Source of the DNA: MedAcidi-G1 sp002294285
GTDB taxonomy: Bacteria > Actinomycetota > Acidimicrobiia > Acidimicrobiales > MedAcidi-G1
Length of the DNA stretch: 64,000 nucleotides
NCBI GenBank assembly: GCA_963999645.1
Contig: CAXEUY010000001.1
Location: forward strand, 124,001-188,000
Reading direction: 5' to 3'
The position numbers and the translations under genes are program-made. Every line of letters starts with the position of its first letter. Position 1 is the first letter of the stretch. The notes beneath the pieces are model-generated. The model saw only the letters and a list, made by a program, of their open reading frames with translations, was not told where the DNA came from and ran no database searches. Below are positions 26,564 through 34,854 of the stretch, in pieces.

Positions 26564-26812
26564 TTATTTACTTAAATAATCATTAAAAAGATGAAGAATT
26601 TCACCATTATTAGCGTGTCGACCAGTTTCATGTTTTGAGTAGATTAGTTCCTCGTTGACTCTCACATCAAAGATGCCGCTACCTCCCGGAATGAGACGCA
26701 AATCCTCGATTATCTGCTGATGGTTTGTCAGCAACTCTTCAACTGTGCTCACGGCATAGCTCGAATAGTCTCAAGGTAGGCAGTAAGTGATTTCGATTCG
26801 ATATTTACTCAT
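26564..26812 (-). CDS. SelW-like (Rdx family) selenoprotein with C-x-x-U motif
   Basis: Reading from ATG 26812 the frame gives MSKYRIEITYCLP, then TGA at 26773-26771, then DYSSYA and the rest to a TAA at 26566-26564, for 82 residues with selenocysteine at position 14. The CLPU motif follows the first beta-strand, exactly where SelW, SelT and related thioredoxin-like proteins carry C-x-x-U. The later RLIPGGSGIFDVRVNEELIY (split) matches the SelW P-G-x-x-G-x-F-x-V pattern. An in-frame TAA just upstream fixes the start. The only obvious ribosome site, GGAGGGG, is about 14 bases away. It is 9 bases after the lipid-kinase gene and probably in its operon. Likely a small cytoplasmic thiol oxidoreductase. 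Confidence 0.9.
26741..26773 (-). promoter_or_regulatory. Selenocysteine TGA codon with SECIS-like hairpin (SelW-like)
   Basis: On the minus strand TGA is at 26773-26771. AGCTATGC (26761-26754) pairs with GCACAGTT (26748-26741) with one A-C mismatch and one G-U, closing the loop CGTGA that begins 18 nt after TGA. Spacing and a GTG-containing loop resemble the other two hairpins in the window. Confidence 0.65.
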
Positions 26813-26821
26813 AGAACCACA

Positions 26822-27712
26822 TTAGCCCCTCCCAGGAGCTCCAGAGTTGCCCCCTGCAACATTTAAAATGCTTTTTTCAACTGCAAATTTCATCGGCAGA
26901 TCACCGACCTGTTCTCCATCTCCTCGAACTATTCCAGATCCTTTCAATTCAATCTCGGAAGCTTTAAAAATCGAAACTTTTGGATGGTCGATGTGATCAC
27001 CAGTTCTAACTTTCAAAAAAGAACGCAGTAGATCAAACTTGCCTACATTTCCAATTACACACACATCTAATAGGCCATCAGAGGGATCAGCATCGGGACA
27101 GATTTTCATACCACCGCCAAAATACGAAGAATTCGCAACGACTACCGCCGCAGCCTCTATAAAGAAACTTTCACCATCAAGTTTGAGTTCGTAAGAAGAG
27201 GGAGACATTAAGGGCAGTTCCATAAGAGTAGCTAATGTGTAGCTAGATGAGCCTTTTGGAAAACGTAATTGATTAGCCCTCAGATTAACATCAGCAGGAA
27301 ACCCGCAAATCACACTAGTAGCAACAAAATGAGAGTCGCATTTAATTAAGTCAACCTTTACAGCAGGCGATAAAGCCTTTTCAGTTCTTTCAAATAGTTC
27401 ACCAGAATACAAACGTAAGGATCTAGCGAAGTCATTTCCAGTGCCAACTGGAATTATGCCCAATGTGGTATCTGAGCCAGCCAAAATATTGACAGCTTGG
27501 TGAATCAAGCCATCACCACCAATAGCAACAAGTCTTTCTATACCCGAGTTGAGCGATTTCTCTAATTCTTTCTCAACTTCGTTCCGGTCCTCAGGTATTA
27601 GAAGTTCACATTCTGTATTCAACTCACCTAAAAGTCTCTGAACTTCCTCAGCAACAGTAACTGCCTTGCCTCTACCGGCTTGAGGATTAACAAGAAGTGA
27701 CACTTTTCCCAT
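26822..27712 (-). CDS. Diacylglycerol / lipid kinase family protein
   Basis: A 296-residue member of the DagK/YegS lipid kinases, which phosphorylate diacylglycerol or related lipids with ATP. The N-terminus has VNPQAGRGKA (nucleotide loop), LVAIGGDGLIHQAVN near residue 62 (the GGDG catalytic motif) and IIPVGTGNDFARS near 92. The C-terminal half has CPDADPSDGLLDVCVIG, typical of the second domain. The SelW-like gene follows in the same operon after 9 bases. Confidence 0.93.
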   Translation of the reverse strand: MGKVSLLVNPQAGRGKAVTVAEEVQRLLGELNTECELLIPEDRNEVEKELEKSLNSGIERLVAIGGDGLIHQAVNILAGSDTTLGIIPVGTGNDFARSLRLYSGELFERTEKALSPAVKVDLIKCDSHFVATSVICGFPADVNLRANQLRFPKGSSSYTLATLMELPLMSPSSYELKLDGESFFIEAAAVVVANSSYFGGGMKICPDADPSDGLLDVCVIGNVGKFDLLRSFLKVRTGDHIDHPKVSIFKASEIELKGSGIVRGDGEQVGDLPMKFAVEKSILNVAGGNSGAPGRG

Positions 27713-27766
27713 TTAGTAATGATGACTCATTGTTACTATGAAGTCATACATGAAAGAGGAGAGTGG

Positions 27767-28138
27767 ATGAAAATAAAAAGATACTTCATGTCAGTTGTGG
27801 TGGCTTCACTATTGATTTCGTGTGGCGGGGGTTCAGAAAATAGAAAAGCAGTTTCCTCTGAAGACGGAGTTGTAAGGGTGACAACTTATGACAGTCAAAA
27901 ATTTGATGCAGACATGTATGAGGCAGAAGCAGGTTTAGTGAAGATCGAATACATACTCGACGGCTTTCAGTCACACACTCTAGTCATAGAGGGCATGGAA
28001 GAAGATTTTAAGCTCGAAGTAGGGGATGAGAAAACAGATCTCGGTGAGATTGAATTAAACGCAGGAAGGTACATCCTATATTGCGATATAGCCGGCCACA
28101 GGACCAGTGGAATGGAAGCAAAACTTTTAGTTAATTAA
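27767..28138 (+). CDS. Small lipoprotein with cupredoxin-like fold (unknown function)
   Basis: A 123-residue exported lipoprotein. ATG 27767 follows GGAGAG, and the signal MKIKRYFMSVVVASLLISC ends in a lipobox with Cys19. The mature part has beta-rich sequence with H in SHTLVIEG near residue 84 and YCDIAGHRTSGMEAKL at the end, which resembles the Cys-His-Met copper ligands of cupredoxins (C...H...M). That suggests a copper-binding electron carrier or copper chaperone, but this is not proven. It stands between divergent or convergent minus-strand genes. Confidence 0.75.
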   Translation: MKIKRYFMSVVVASLLISCGGGSENRKAVSSEDGVVRVTTYDSQKFDADMYEAEAGLVKIEYILDGFQSHTLVIEGMEEDFKLEVGDEKTDLGEIELNAGRYILYCDIAGHRTSGMEAKLLVN

Positions 28139-28143
28139 AAGTT

Positions 28144-28914
28144 TTATGCGAGTATTTCAAACAGCAGGTAAAGAACCAAAGTTATTAGGAATCCCCACTT
28201 GATTGTGTCTTGATGCTTTTCAAGAACAACTGCGTTTATTTTGTTGTCATAGCCACCTATTTTGCCAAGAGCTGATAACTCCATAACAACCCATACAACG
28301 GCAAAGACAATCCATAAAACTGCTCTAGTTCCGCCTTCTGGGCTGTCAAAATTAAGACCAAAATGGCTTGGCCACATCATGAAAAAGATAAGTGGGATTG
28401 AAAACAGGGTGTTAACACGGCTTGCTCGACCAGCTCTTTTAGCTGCTGCAGGCGCCTCCGGATCGGCCTCACCACCCTCACTCACTGCGACTGAAGAACC
28501 GATAGCTATTTTCTGTGCAGGCCAAATGACCATCCAAACATTTGCAGCCATTGTCGTGCCTAGAATAGCTCCAAAAGCTATTCCCATACCCGCTACAGAT
28601 CGCCAGTAGTCCATTTCATGGATCAATTCCTGGTGAACTAAAATCCATATTCCTGAAACCCAAGTAAGCATTGCTGCCCAACGGAACCACCAAAGAGTGC
28701 GCCAAGTAATCTTCCGCAGAGCTTCTCCACGTGCCGAATCACTCATTTCTCCAAAAGCTGCACCTTGAATAAAGTTGAAGAAGTACAACAGTCCAATCCA
28801 GGTAATTCCACCTAAGTAGTGGGCGTAGCGACCAAGAGCTTGACCCCCACCTGAAATTCCCATCCAGTCATTAAAAAGTTCCACAGCCTCTCCTTGTCTG
28901 GGCTCGAGTGACAA
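28144..28914 (-). CDS. PuuD-like (urate hydroxylase N-terminal domain) membrane protein
   Basis: A 256-residue integral membrane protein with about seven hydrophobic segments. RYAHYLGGITWIGLLYFFNFIQG (split, residues 28-50), RWAAMLTWVSGIWIL near 77, and NVWMVIWPAQKIAIG near 123 match the membrane domain of PuuD urate hydroxylase, which lacks the C-terminal cytochrome c here. No other purine genes are nearby, so it may not act on urate. Its start is preceded by a weak ribosome site and its 3' end lies 5 bases from the lipoprotein gene, tail to tail. Confidence 0.75.
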   Translation of the reverse strand: MSLEPRQGEAVELFNDWMGISGGGQALGRYAHYLGGITWIGLLYFFNFIQGAAFGEMSDSARGEALRKITWRTLWWFRWAAMLTWVSGIWILVHQELIHEMDYWRSVAGMGIAFGAILGTTMAANVWMVIWPAQKIAIGSSVAVSEGGEADPEAPAAAKRAGRASRVNTLFSIPLIFFMMWPSHFGLNFDSPEGGTRAVLWIVFAVVWVVMELSALGKIGGYDNKINAVVLEKHQDTIKWGFLITLVLYLLFEILA

Positions 28915-29006
28915 GAAAATAATGGCACGTAGAATGCCTTAAGACAATAACCGGACATAGATTTTTACGAATTTTTATCTAAGAAAGTTTGTCCTAAGAT
29001 CAAAAT

Positions 29007-30251
29007 ATGAATATAGATGAAATAGACCTTGCCAGAACAGAGTTTTGGTCGGAACCTCTGGAGTATCGAGAAAGAGCTTTCGATTTGCTACGTTCTGAAG
29101 ACCCTTACCGTTATTTTGATTTACCAGAAGAAATATTTGGAATCTTCCCAGAACAAAAAGGATTCCACTCGCTTGTCCGACACTCCGATGTAGCCGAAGC
29201 TAGCAGGAGACCGGAAGATTTTTGCAGCGGACAGGGAGCCACAAGCACGGTTGATTTCCCAGAAGAAATGCTCGATTTTTTCGGATCAATGATAAATATG
29301 GACGACCCCAGGCACAAAAGACTTAGAGGAATAGTTTCAAGTGGGTTTACGCCACGTCGTCTTGCCTCAGTGGAAGACTCGGTTGAACGATTAGCTCAAA
29401 AAATCACAAAAGATGCACTTGAAAAAGGTGAGTGCGATTTTGTAGTCGATGTGGCTGCACAACTACCTCTTTTAGTTATTTGCGAAATGATGGGCGTTCC
29501 TAGCGACAGGGTTGACTTCGTTTTCGATAAATCAAATACGATTCTTGGAGCAGGCGACGTTGAGTACACCCCTGAAGGCACAGATGTACTTGGTGCGATA
29601 ATGGGCGCTGCATGGGAACTTGCCGCTCTTATGAGAGAAATGCTCGAAGAAAGAAGAGTAAAACCTACAGAAGATCTAACATCCGCTCTTCTTTATGCAG
29701 AACTAGAAGGGGAAAAGCTCACTGAGGAAGAAATTGCCTCATTTTTCATTCTTTTACTGGTAGCAGGTAATGAAACAACTCGAAATGCGCTCTCTTGGGG
29801 GTTACACCTCCTAACAGAGAACCCTGAACAAAAAGAAATCCTTTGGAATGATTTCGAAAACTTGGCACCTAAGGCTGTAGAAGAAATAGTCCGGTGGGCG
29901 AGTCCGGTTATTTTCATGCGTAGGACAGTCACTCGTGATGGTGTTCGTTTGGGAGATCGGGAATTCGAAGAGGGTGACAAATTAAGCCTTTATTACTGGG
30001 CGGCGAATCGAGACCCTTCAGTTTTTGAAAACCCTCATCAGTTCAATATTTTGCGTGACTCAAATGACCACTTTGGTTATGGGGCACCAGGTCCCCATTT
30101 CTGTTTAGGTGCACATTTGGCTCGCCGTGAAATAACCGTCATGTTGCGTGAAATACAAAGAACAATTCCTGGGATATTTGCCACCGAGCAACCAGATCGA
30201 TTAATGAGTGGTTTTATAAATGGAATTAAACACCTTCATTGCACATGGTGA
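29007..30251 (+). CDS. Cytochrome P450
   Basis: A 414-residue P450 distinct from the one at 399-1598. The I-helix motif is LLVAGNETTRNAL near residue 250, the ExxR motif EEIVRW near 292, and the heme loop FGYGAPGPHFCLGAHLARRE near residue 360 with the Cys ligand. The NxxTTxNxL I-helix and AGNETT form are common in actinobacterial steroid and fatty-acid P450s. It converges with an acyl-CoA synthetase gene that starts on the next base on the other strand. Confidence 0.94.
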   Translation: MNIDEIDLARTEFWSEPLEYRERAFDLLRSEDPYRYFDLPEEIFGIFPEQKGFHSLVRHSDVAEASRRPEDFCSGQGATSTVDFPEEMLDFFGSMINMDDPRHKRLRGIVSSGFTPRRLASVEDSVERLAQKITKDALEKGECDFVVDVAAQLPLLVICEMMGVPSDRVDFVFDKSNTILGAGDVEYTPEGTDVLGAIMGAAWELAALMREMLEERRVKPTEDLTSALLYAELEGEKLTEEEIASFFILLLVAGNETTRNALSWGLHLLTENPEQKEILWNDFENLAPKAVEEIVRWASPVIFMRRTVTRDGVRLGDREFEEGDKLSLYYWAANRDPSVFENPHQFNILRDSNDHFGYGAPGPHFCLGAHLARREITVMLREIQRTIPGIFATEQPDRLMSGFINGIKHLHCTW

Positions 30252-31874
30252 TTAATCCACAATTACATCTGCGAACTGATCCCTTAGTGTCTTTTTTGAA
30301 AACTTTCCTACGGAAGTCTTAGGGACTTCATCAATGAATTCAACCCTTTCAGGTATCCACCATTTAACAACACGGTCATCTAGCCACGAGATGATGTCTT
30401 CAGCAGAAATTTCTGATCCTTCAGAACGAACCACACAGGCCATAGGTCGCTCACCCCATTTAGTTGAAGCGACTCCAATCACTGCTGCCTCTGTTACTTC
30501 TGGGTGAGCCATTATTTCATTTTCCAATTCAACAGAACTTACCCATTCACCACCTGATTTGATCAGATCCTTGGTTCGATCTACAAGACTGATGTATCCA
30601 TTCGGGTCTACAGTGGCAACATCACCGGTTTTCAGCCACCCATCTTCTGTAAAGGAATCACTAGCCCTTTCGTCGTTGTAGTACGTTTTAGCAACCCACG
30701 GTCCACTTACCTGAAGTTCTCCACGTGACTCGTTGTCCCAAGGCAGCTCTTCGCCAGTTTCTGGTTCAACAACCCGAAAATCAACTCCAGGTACAGCTAG
30801 ACCAACGGTTGTACGTAGATCTGCTTTTGCTTCTTCATCAAGTTCGGAAAGGCTTGATTTGATGTTGCAAACGGCTGCAATAGGGCTAGTTTCTGTCATG
30901 CCCCATGCTTGGAGAATTGGTAAACCAGTTTGTTTTCTATAACCCTCTGAAAGAGATTTTGGTACTGCTGAGCCACCACAAGGAATCGAACGTAAAGCTG
31001 ACGTGTCACGTCCTTCAAGCTCAGGTAGAACTCCCATCCAGATTGTTGGCACACCGGCAGCTACAGTGACCTTTTCTTCTTCGATAAGTGTCGCCAAAGC
31101 AGGAGGTGAAAGATCTGCGCCTGGCATTACCAAGGTCGCACCAGTGGCAACACCAGCATGGGCAATGCCCCATGAATTTGCGTGAAACATGGGGACTACT
31201 GGCATCAAGACATCTCTCTCATTAATTCCTATGGTGTCAGCCATCATCACACCGAATGTATGCAGAACCATCGAACGGTGAGAGTAAACAACACCTTTTG
31301 GGTTGCCAGTCGTGCCGGAAGTGTACATCATCGAACCCGCTTTATTTTCTTCGACTGTTTTCCATTCCACAGGTTCAGCAGCTCCTAGTAGCTCCTCATA
31401 GTCGTGAACGTTTGCATTTATTTCTGACGGGTCTGGTGGAGGTGCTCCATCATCCATCAGGACAACGTGTTTGAGAGTTTCAAATTGATTCATTAAAGGC
31501 CAAATCAGTCCTGCCACTGACTGGTCTAGGAAAATAACTTCATCTTCAGCATGGTTCACGATGTAGGTGAGTTGGTCAGGAAATAAGCGGAGATTAAGGG
31601 TGTGAACCACTCGTCCACTGCAAGAAGGTGCAAAGTAAAGCTCAAGATGCCTGGAGTTGTTCCACGCGAAAGTGGCGACACGACCATCTTCAGATATTCC
31701 GAGATCATTTAGCACACCTCCCAGACACCTAGTGCGCCTAGCCCAGTCTCCGTAGCTAAGCCTTTCTTTACCGGTAGGCGTGGCTGTAACAACTTCTTTT
31801 TCTGGAAAAAGTTTTTCCGCTCTACCAAAAATATGGTTTAGAGAAAGTGGAACATCCATCATCAAACCATCCAT
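30252..31874 (-). CDS. Long-chain fatty-acid-type acyl-CoA synthetase
   Basis: A 540-residue AMP-forming ligase. The ATP motif is SMMYTSGTTGNPKGVVYSH near residue 188, the A5 motif LQAWGMTETSP near 325, DGWLKTGDVATVD near 413 and the hinge DRTKDLIKSGGEWVSSVELE near 435 (read in two parts). The catalytic lysine is in TSVGKFSKKTLR near 525. The alkyl/aryl-CoA synthetase branch of FadD proteins has this SGGEWVSS form. AGGAGG nine bases ahead supports ATG 31874. It is 72 bases after the MauE-like gene of the same strand. Confidence 0.93.
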   Translation of the reverse strand: MDGLMMDVPLSLNHIFGRAEKLFPEKEVVTATPTGKERLSYGDWARRTRCLGGVLNDLGISEDGRVATFAWNNSRHLELYFAPSCSGRVVHTLNLRLFPDQLTYIVNHAEDEVIFLDQSVAGLIWPLMNQFETLKHVVLMDDGAPPPDPSEINANVHDYEELLGAAEPVEWKTVEENKAGSMMYTSGTTGNPKGVVYSHRSMVLHTFGVMMADTIGINERDVLMPVVPMFHANSWGIAHAGVATGATLVMPGADLSPPALATLIEEEKVTVAAGVPTIWMGVLPELEGRDTSALRSIPCGGSAVPKSLSEGYRKQTGLPILQAWGMTETSPIAAVCNIKSSLSELDEEAKADLRTTVGLAVPGVDFRVVEPETGEELPWDNESRGELQVSGPWVAKTYYNDERASDSFTEDGWLKTGDVATVDPNGYISLVDRTKDLIKSGGEWVSSVELENEIMAHPEVTEAAVIGVASTKWGERPMACVVRSEGSEISAEDIISWLDDRVVKWWIPERVEFIDEVPKTSVGKFSKKTLRDQFADVIVD

Positions 31875-31946
31875 TTGAATGACCCTCCTTGAATAATCTT
31901 TGTCGTAATCTCTTCTGTGAAGGTATCAGCAGTAAAGACTCTGAGT

Positions 31947-32318
31947 TCAGTTGAGTGTCGCCAAAACTCCAAGTGTGATAAGTATTGCATTTCTTAGTAA
32001 GTCCCAAGATGAAATTTTTTTACTCGACCAGGAGCCGAAACATGCACAATTCTGAGGATTCCCAGAAAGGATTTGAGCTACCAGAAGGGTAGTGAAAGCT
32101 ACAAGTAAAGCGACAGCACAGGGTCCGCCAGAGCGAGGATCTATCGCCAATAAAACTGCACATAGAAGTTCAACTGTCGGTAATAATGAGGATAGGAGTT
32201 TAGGAAAAGGGAGACCTAAAGTTGCAACGGAATTTTCAGTTCCCTTAGGGTCTCTGAATTTACTGATTGCTGCAAATACAAAAACGATAGCTAGTAAAAA
32301 GCCGGCCCAAGCACCCAA
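31947..32318 (-). CDS. MauE/DoxX-like redox membrane protein
   Basis: A 123-residue membrane protein with four hydrophobic helices: residues about 1-17, 46-62, 66-84 and 105-122. The pattern FVFAAISKFRDP near residue 13 and NCACFGSW near 88 matches the MauE family, which passes thiol/disulfide equivalents across the membrane for periplasmic protein maturation. The start is TTG 32318, directly after the stop codon of the dehydrogenase gene. Together with the thioredoxin-like protein and UGSC protein upstream in the operon it suggests a membrane-linked thiol relay. Confidence 0.83.
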   Translation of the reverse strand: MGAWAGFLLAIVFVFAAISKFRDPKGTENSVATLGLPFPKLLSSLLPTVELLCAVLLAIDPRSGGPCAVALLVAFTTLLVAQILSGNPQNCACFGSWSSKKISSWDLLRNAILITLGVLATLN

Positions 32319-33239
32319 TTAATAACCTAGTTCAACATCGACAGGAGCTAAAAGTTTTTCACCATTTACAAAACGACGGCAGTTTTCCTCAATGAAAGGA
32401 TCGAGCAACTTTAATCCCATCTCAGGAGTATTTCCGATATGTGGAGTGATCAGGCAACGCGAAATGGACCAAAGGGGGTGTCCTGCAGGCAGAGGTTCAG
32501 GGTCGGTTACATCCAAAGCTGCGCCAGCGATCTTTCCTTTTTCGAGTGCTTCCACCAAGTCATCGGTTACGATGTGTCCGCCTCTAGCGACATTAACGAG
32601 AAAAGAATGTGTAGGCAGGAGATCAAAAACCTTTTCATTAATTATTCCTGACGTTTCATTAGTCAGAGCCAAGGCCAGAATCAAAAGATCAGTTTTTTCT
32701 AAAACCTCTTCAAATCTTTCAGAGGTATATGTAAAAGATGCAGCAGGTAACTCCACAGGTTTATTTCTGATTACAGTCGTAGTGCAGTTGAAAGGAGCAA
32801 GAAGAGGCAATAGTTCAACTGTAATGCCACCCCCACCAAGAATAGTCACGTTCGCTCCCTGCAGATAACTCCCCACTGGTCCGGACCACTCAGTCTCCCG
32901 GGCATAGTTGTGTAAATTTTTGGAAAGTGACAGAGCAAGAGCCAAAACGGTCTCGGCTACAGCAGGAGCGTAGACTCCCTTCCCACATGTCCAAAACCAT
33001 TTTGAATTTAAGTGATGAGCAAATGGTTCGATACCGGCGTATGGAAGTTGTATCCATTGAAGATTATTGGCCTTCTCTGCAATTTCTGGAAATAATTCCG
33101 GCCTCGCCGGATCTGCCCAAATGAGCCCTTCGGCATCCTCAACATTTGTAAGTAAAGCACCAGAACGCTCAACTGCAGCACACATCATCTTGTGCATCGC
33201 AGGTCTGGTATCAGGTGCTACTGCAACATTTTTGGTCAT
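32319..33239 (-). CDS. D-2-hydroxyacid dehydrogenase (NAD-binding)
   Basis: A 306-residue protein of the D-isomer 2-hydroxyacid dehydrogenase family. The nucleotide motif is degenerate, as VTILGGGGITVELL near residue 128. ALALTNETSGIINEKVFDLL (split) lies near 190, LVNVARGGHIVTDDLVEAL near 215 supplies the substrate arginine, and LDVTDPEPLPAGHPLW near 242 the catalytic Glu, with TPHIGN supplying His near 268. It converts a 2-hydroxyacid to a 2-ketoacid or the reverse. Its ATG overlaps the UGSC copy B stop (ATGA). Its partner acid is unknown. Confidence 0.9.
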   Translation of the reverse strand: MTKNVAVAPDTRPAMHKMMCAAVERSGALLTNVEDAEGLIWADPARPELFPEIAEKANNLQWIQLPYAGIEPFAHHLNSKWFWTCGKGVYAPAVAETVLALALSLSKNLHNYARETEWSGPVGSYLQGANVTILGGGGITVELLPLLAPFNCTTTVIRNKPVELPAASFTYTSERFEEVLEKTDLLILALALTNETSGIINEKVFDLLPTHSFLVNVARGGHIVTDDLVEALEKGKIAGAALDVTDPEPLPAGHPLWSISRCLITPHIGNTPEMGLKLLDPFIEENCRRFVNGEKLLAPVDVELGY

Positions 33240-33757
33240 TCGATGAGAGTATCCAAAAGTTCATCAAATACTAAGTCCACCATTTCACGCATTTCTTCAT
33301 CTGTTCTGTCTTGAATTGGGTGAGGAACAAATATTCTTGAGATGTCAAGGCCAAGAGCGTCTACTTGTGTTTGAGCGGCTTCCTCAAAAGGAGCTGAAGC
33401 TACCATCACGCTGGGTATGCCTCTTTTTTCCATATCGTCTATGTCATGCACACTGCATGTCGTACATGACCCTCAATCGGCTAAAGCCTCAATTACAGCA
33501 TCACACTTTGTTGCGATTTCGTTTCTGAGATCAATCGGTGCGGGTTTTGTGAAAGTTGGTTTGCTGTACCTGAGAACTTGGATTCCTTTTTCGGTTAGCT
33601 TTTGTTCAAGTCGATCCAAAAAAATCTCGCCGCGCGGTTTTGAAATATTTAACAAACCAATTGTCTTATCACTGAGACTTCTATGTCGTTTAGAAAGAGT
33701 CCTAGTGGCAGGAATTAGTTCAGCGGTCGGGTCTAACAAGATGCGTTCATCTGTCAA
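33236..33757 (-). CDS. UGSC-family selenoprotein, copy B (in-frame TGA read as selenocysteine)
   Basis: The frame runs from ATG 33757 through TGA at 33475-33473 to a TGA stop at 33238-33236. It codes for 173 residues with selenocysteine at position 95. The local sequence is EALAD-U-GSCTTCSVHD, then DMEKRGIPSVMV and VPHPIQD. It keeps the full U-x2-C-x2-C triad that copy A has lost. Both ends overlap neighbours by ATGA (partner protein upstream, D-2-hydroxyacid dehydrogenase downstream), which is strong evidence of one tight operon. Function is unknown; the Sec loop is similar to selenoprotein B of glycine/proline reductases. Calling only the two separate halves would be a misannotation. Confidence 0.88.
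33443..33475 (-). promoter_or_regulatory. Selenocysteine TGA codon with SECIS-like hairpin (UGSC copy B)
   Basis: TGA is at 33475-33473. GACATGCA (33461-33454) pairs with TGCATGAC (33450-33443), one A-A mismatch, loop GTG starting 20 nt after TGA. A G-C pair of copy A is a C-G pair here, a compensatory change that keeps the helix. Confidence 0.75.
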
Positions 33758-34845
33758 AACAAGATCTCCTTACTAGTTGGTTCACTTCCAGTTGGACCGT
33801 TAAGCCACCCACCAATTATTGCCGAAAATAGTCCCGCTGGTCCACCAGCTTGAGCAATAATAAGCCCATTAGGTCTAAATTTAGGTAGCTGAACACCCCT
33901 AAAAGCTTCTGGAAGTCCTTCTTCGATGCCGCCAGCACCTGCGATTATGCTGTCGGTGTCGACCATCATCATTGAGGTGATTTCCTCTAAAAATCGTTCT
34001 TTGCTCCATCCGGCTTCTTCGTAACGTGAAGAGTGTTCGGGTGATAAAACAAGCATCGCATCCATACCTGCGACCATTCGTGATGAGACAGTTGAAATCA
34101 AATGTGCAGCAAGATTTAGTGTAAGTGACTCGGGTGTTCTGCTTTTTTGATCAACCACCAGACGTGGCCCCTCACCTGTAAAAGCAGTCACGACATTTTG
34201 GGACGGTTCAAAACCGCGAGTTTCAGCTACTGAGGGCCACGGTGAGGAAACCTCGTTTTCGGAAAAGCAGAAACCTTGTTTCCCCATATGTCCAAAAGTT
34301 GAACGATCAACTCCACCAGGCCCACCTCCACCAACGTTAAGAATCACCAATTGAACAGCCCTGCCTATCGTGCTGTTCGCCCTGTTGCCATGACCTAAGA
34401 CGTTTATTTCAGAGTTCATACCTATTTCGTCCGCTATTGGACCGTTTACGACAAAAATTGGTCCGACTGACATCGTCGTAGCTAAAACCCCGTGCATATT
34501 GAATTCCTCAGTGCAGATAGCTTCGAGAGCAGCGATAACGACTGGCAGGAACTCAGGTTTACATCCCGCCATAACAGCATTGACTGCGATTTTTTCAACA
34601 GTGCATTCAACTAGATTCGGGGGAACTAACACAACTATTTCATCAGCGTCTCTACTTGTTCCTTCGAGCATTCTTCTAACTCTTTGAGGTGTGGGGGGAA
34701 CTACAGGAAGACCATCAGTCCAAGATCTTTCAAACATCGCTTCATGAGTGTCTTCTTGTGTCGGTAGTTCTACCTGTCTTGAACGAAACTCTTCTTTATC
34801 GAATTTAGATTTAAGTTGATCAATCCACCCGGGATCGACAGTCAA
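33754..34845 (-). CDS. UGSC-module partner protein, copy B (possibly fused to the upstream thioredoxin through a TGA)
   Basis: A 363-residue paralogue of the 4523-5563 product, with WTDGLPVVPPTPQRV near residue 41, VNAVMAGCKPEFLPV near 90, GVLATTMSVGPIFVVNGP near 120, GHGNRANSTIGRAVQLV near 152 and PEHSSRYEEAGWSKE near 262. It overlaps UGSC copy B by 4 bases. The apparent start is TTG 34845, but the frame is continuous with the thioredoxin-like gene through TGA 34854-34852, so the real product may be a single 483-residue selenoprotein. The partner's function is unknown. Confidence 0.8.
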   Translation of the reverse strand: MTVDPGWIDQLKSKFDKEEFRSRQVELPTQEDTHEAMFERSWTDGLPVVPPTPQRVRRMLEGTSRDADEIVVLVPPNLVECTVEKIAVNAVMAGCKPEFLPVVIAALEAICTEEFNMHGVLATTMSVGPIFVVNGPIADEIGMNSEINVLGHGNRANSTIGRAVQLVILNVGGGGPGGVDRSTFGHMGKQGFCFSENEVSSPWPSVAETRGFEPSQNVVTAFTGEGPRLVVDQKSRTPESLTLNLAAHLISTVSSRMVAGMDAMLVLSPEHSSRYEEAGWSKERFLEEITSMMMVDTDSIIAGAGGIEEGLPEAFRGVQLPKFRPNGLIIAQAGGPAGLFSAIIGGWLNGPTGSEPTSKEILF

Positions 34846-34854
34846 AGAACCTCA
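34819..34854 (-). promoter_or_regulatory. Candidate recoded TGA with hairpin joining thioredoxin-like and partner genes
   Basis: TGA (34854-34852) is followed in frame by GGTTCT (Gly-Ser), reading U-G-S as in the UGSC proteins. GTCGATCC (34839-34832) pairs with GGATTGAT (34826-34819), two G-U pairs, closing the loop CGGGT that begins 21 nt after TGA. A simple stop followed by a TTG start 6 bases on is the alternative. Confidence 0.45.

Noticed and set aside
32316..32321. TAA stop of the D-2-hydroxyacid dehydrogenase in frame with the MauE-like TTG start
   Set aside because: TAA is not a recoding codon and both proteins are complete, so this is ordinary tight gene packing.
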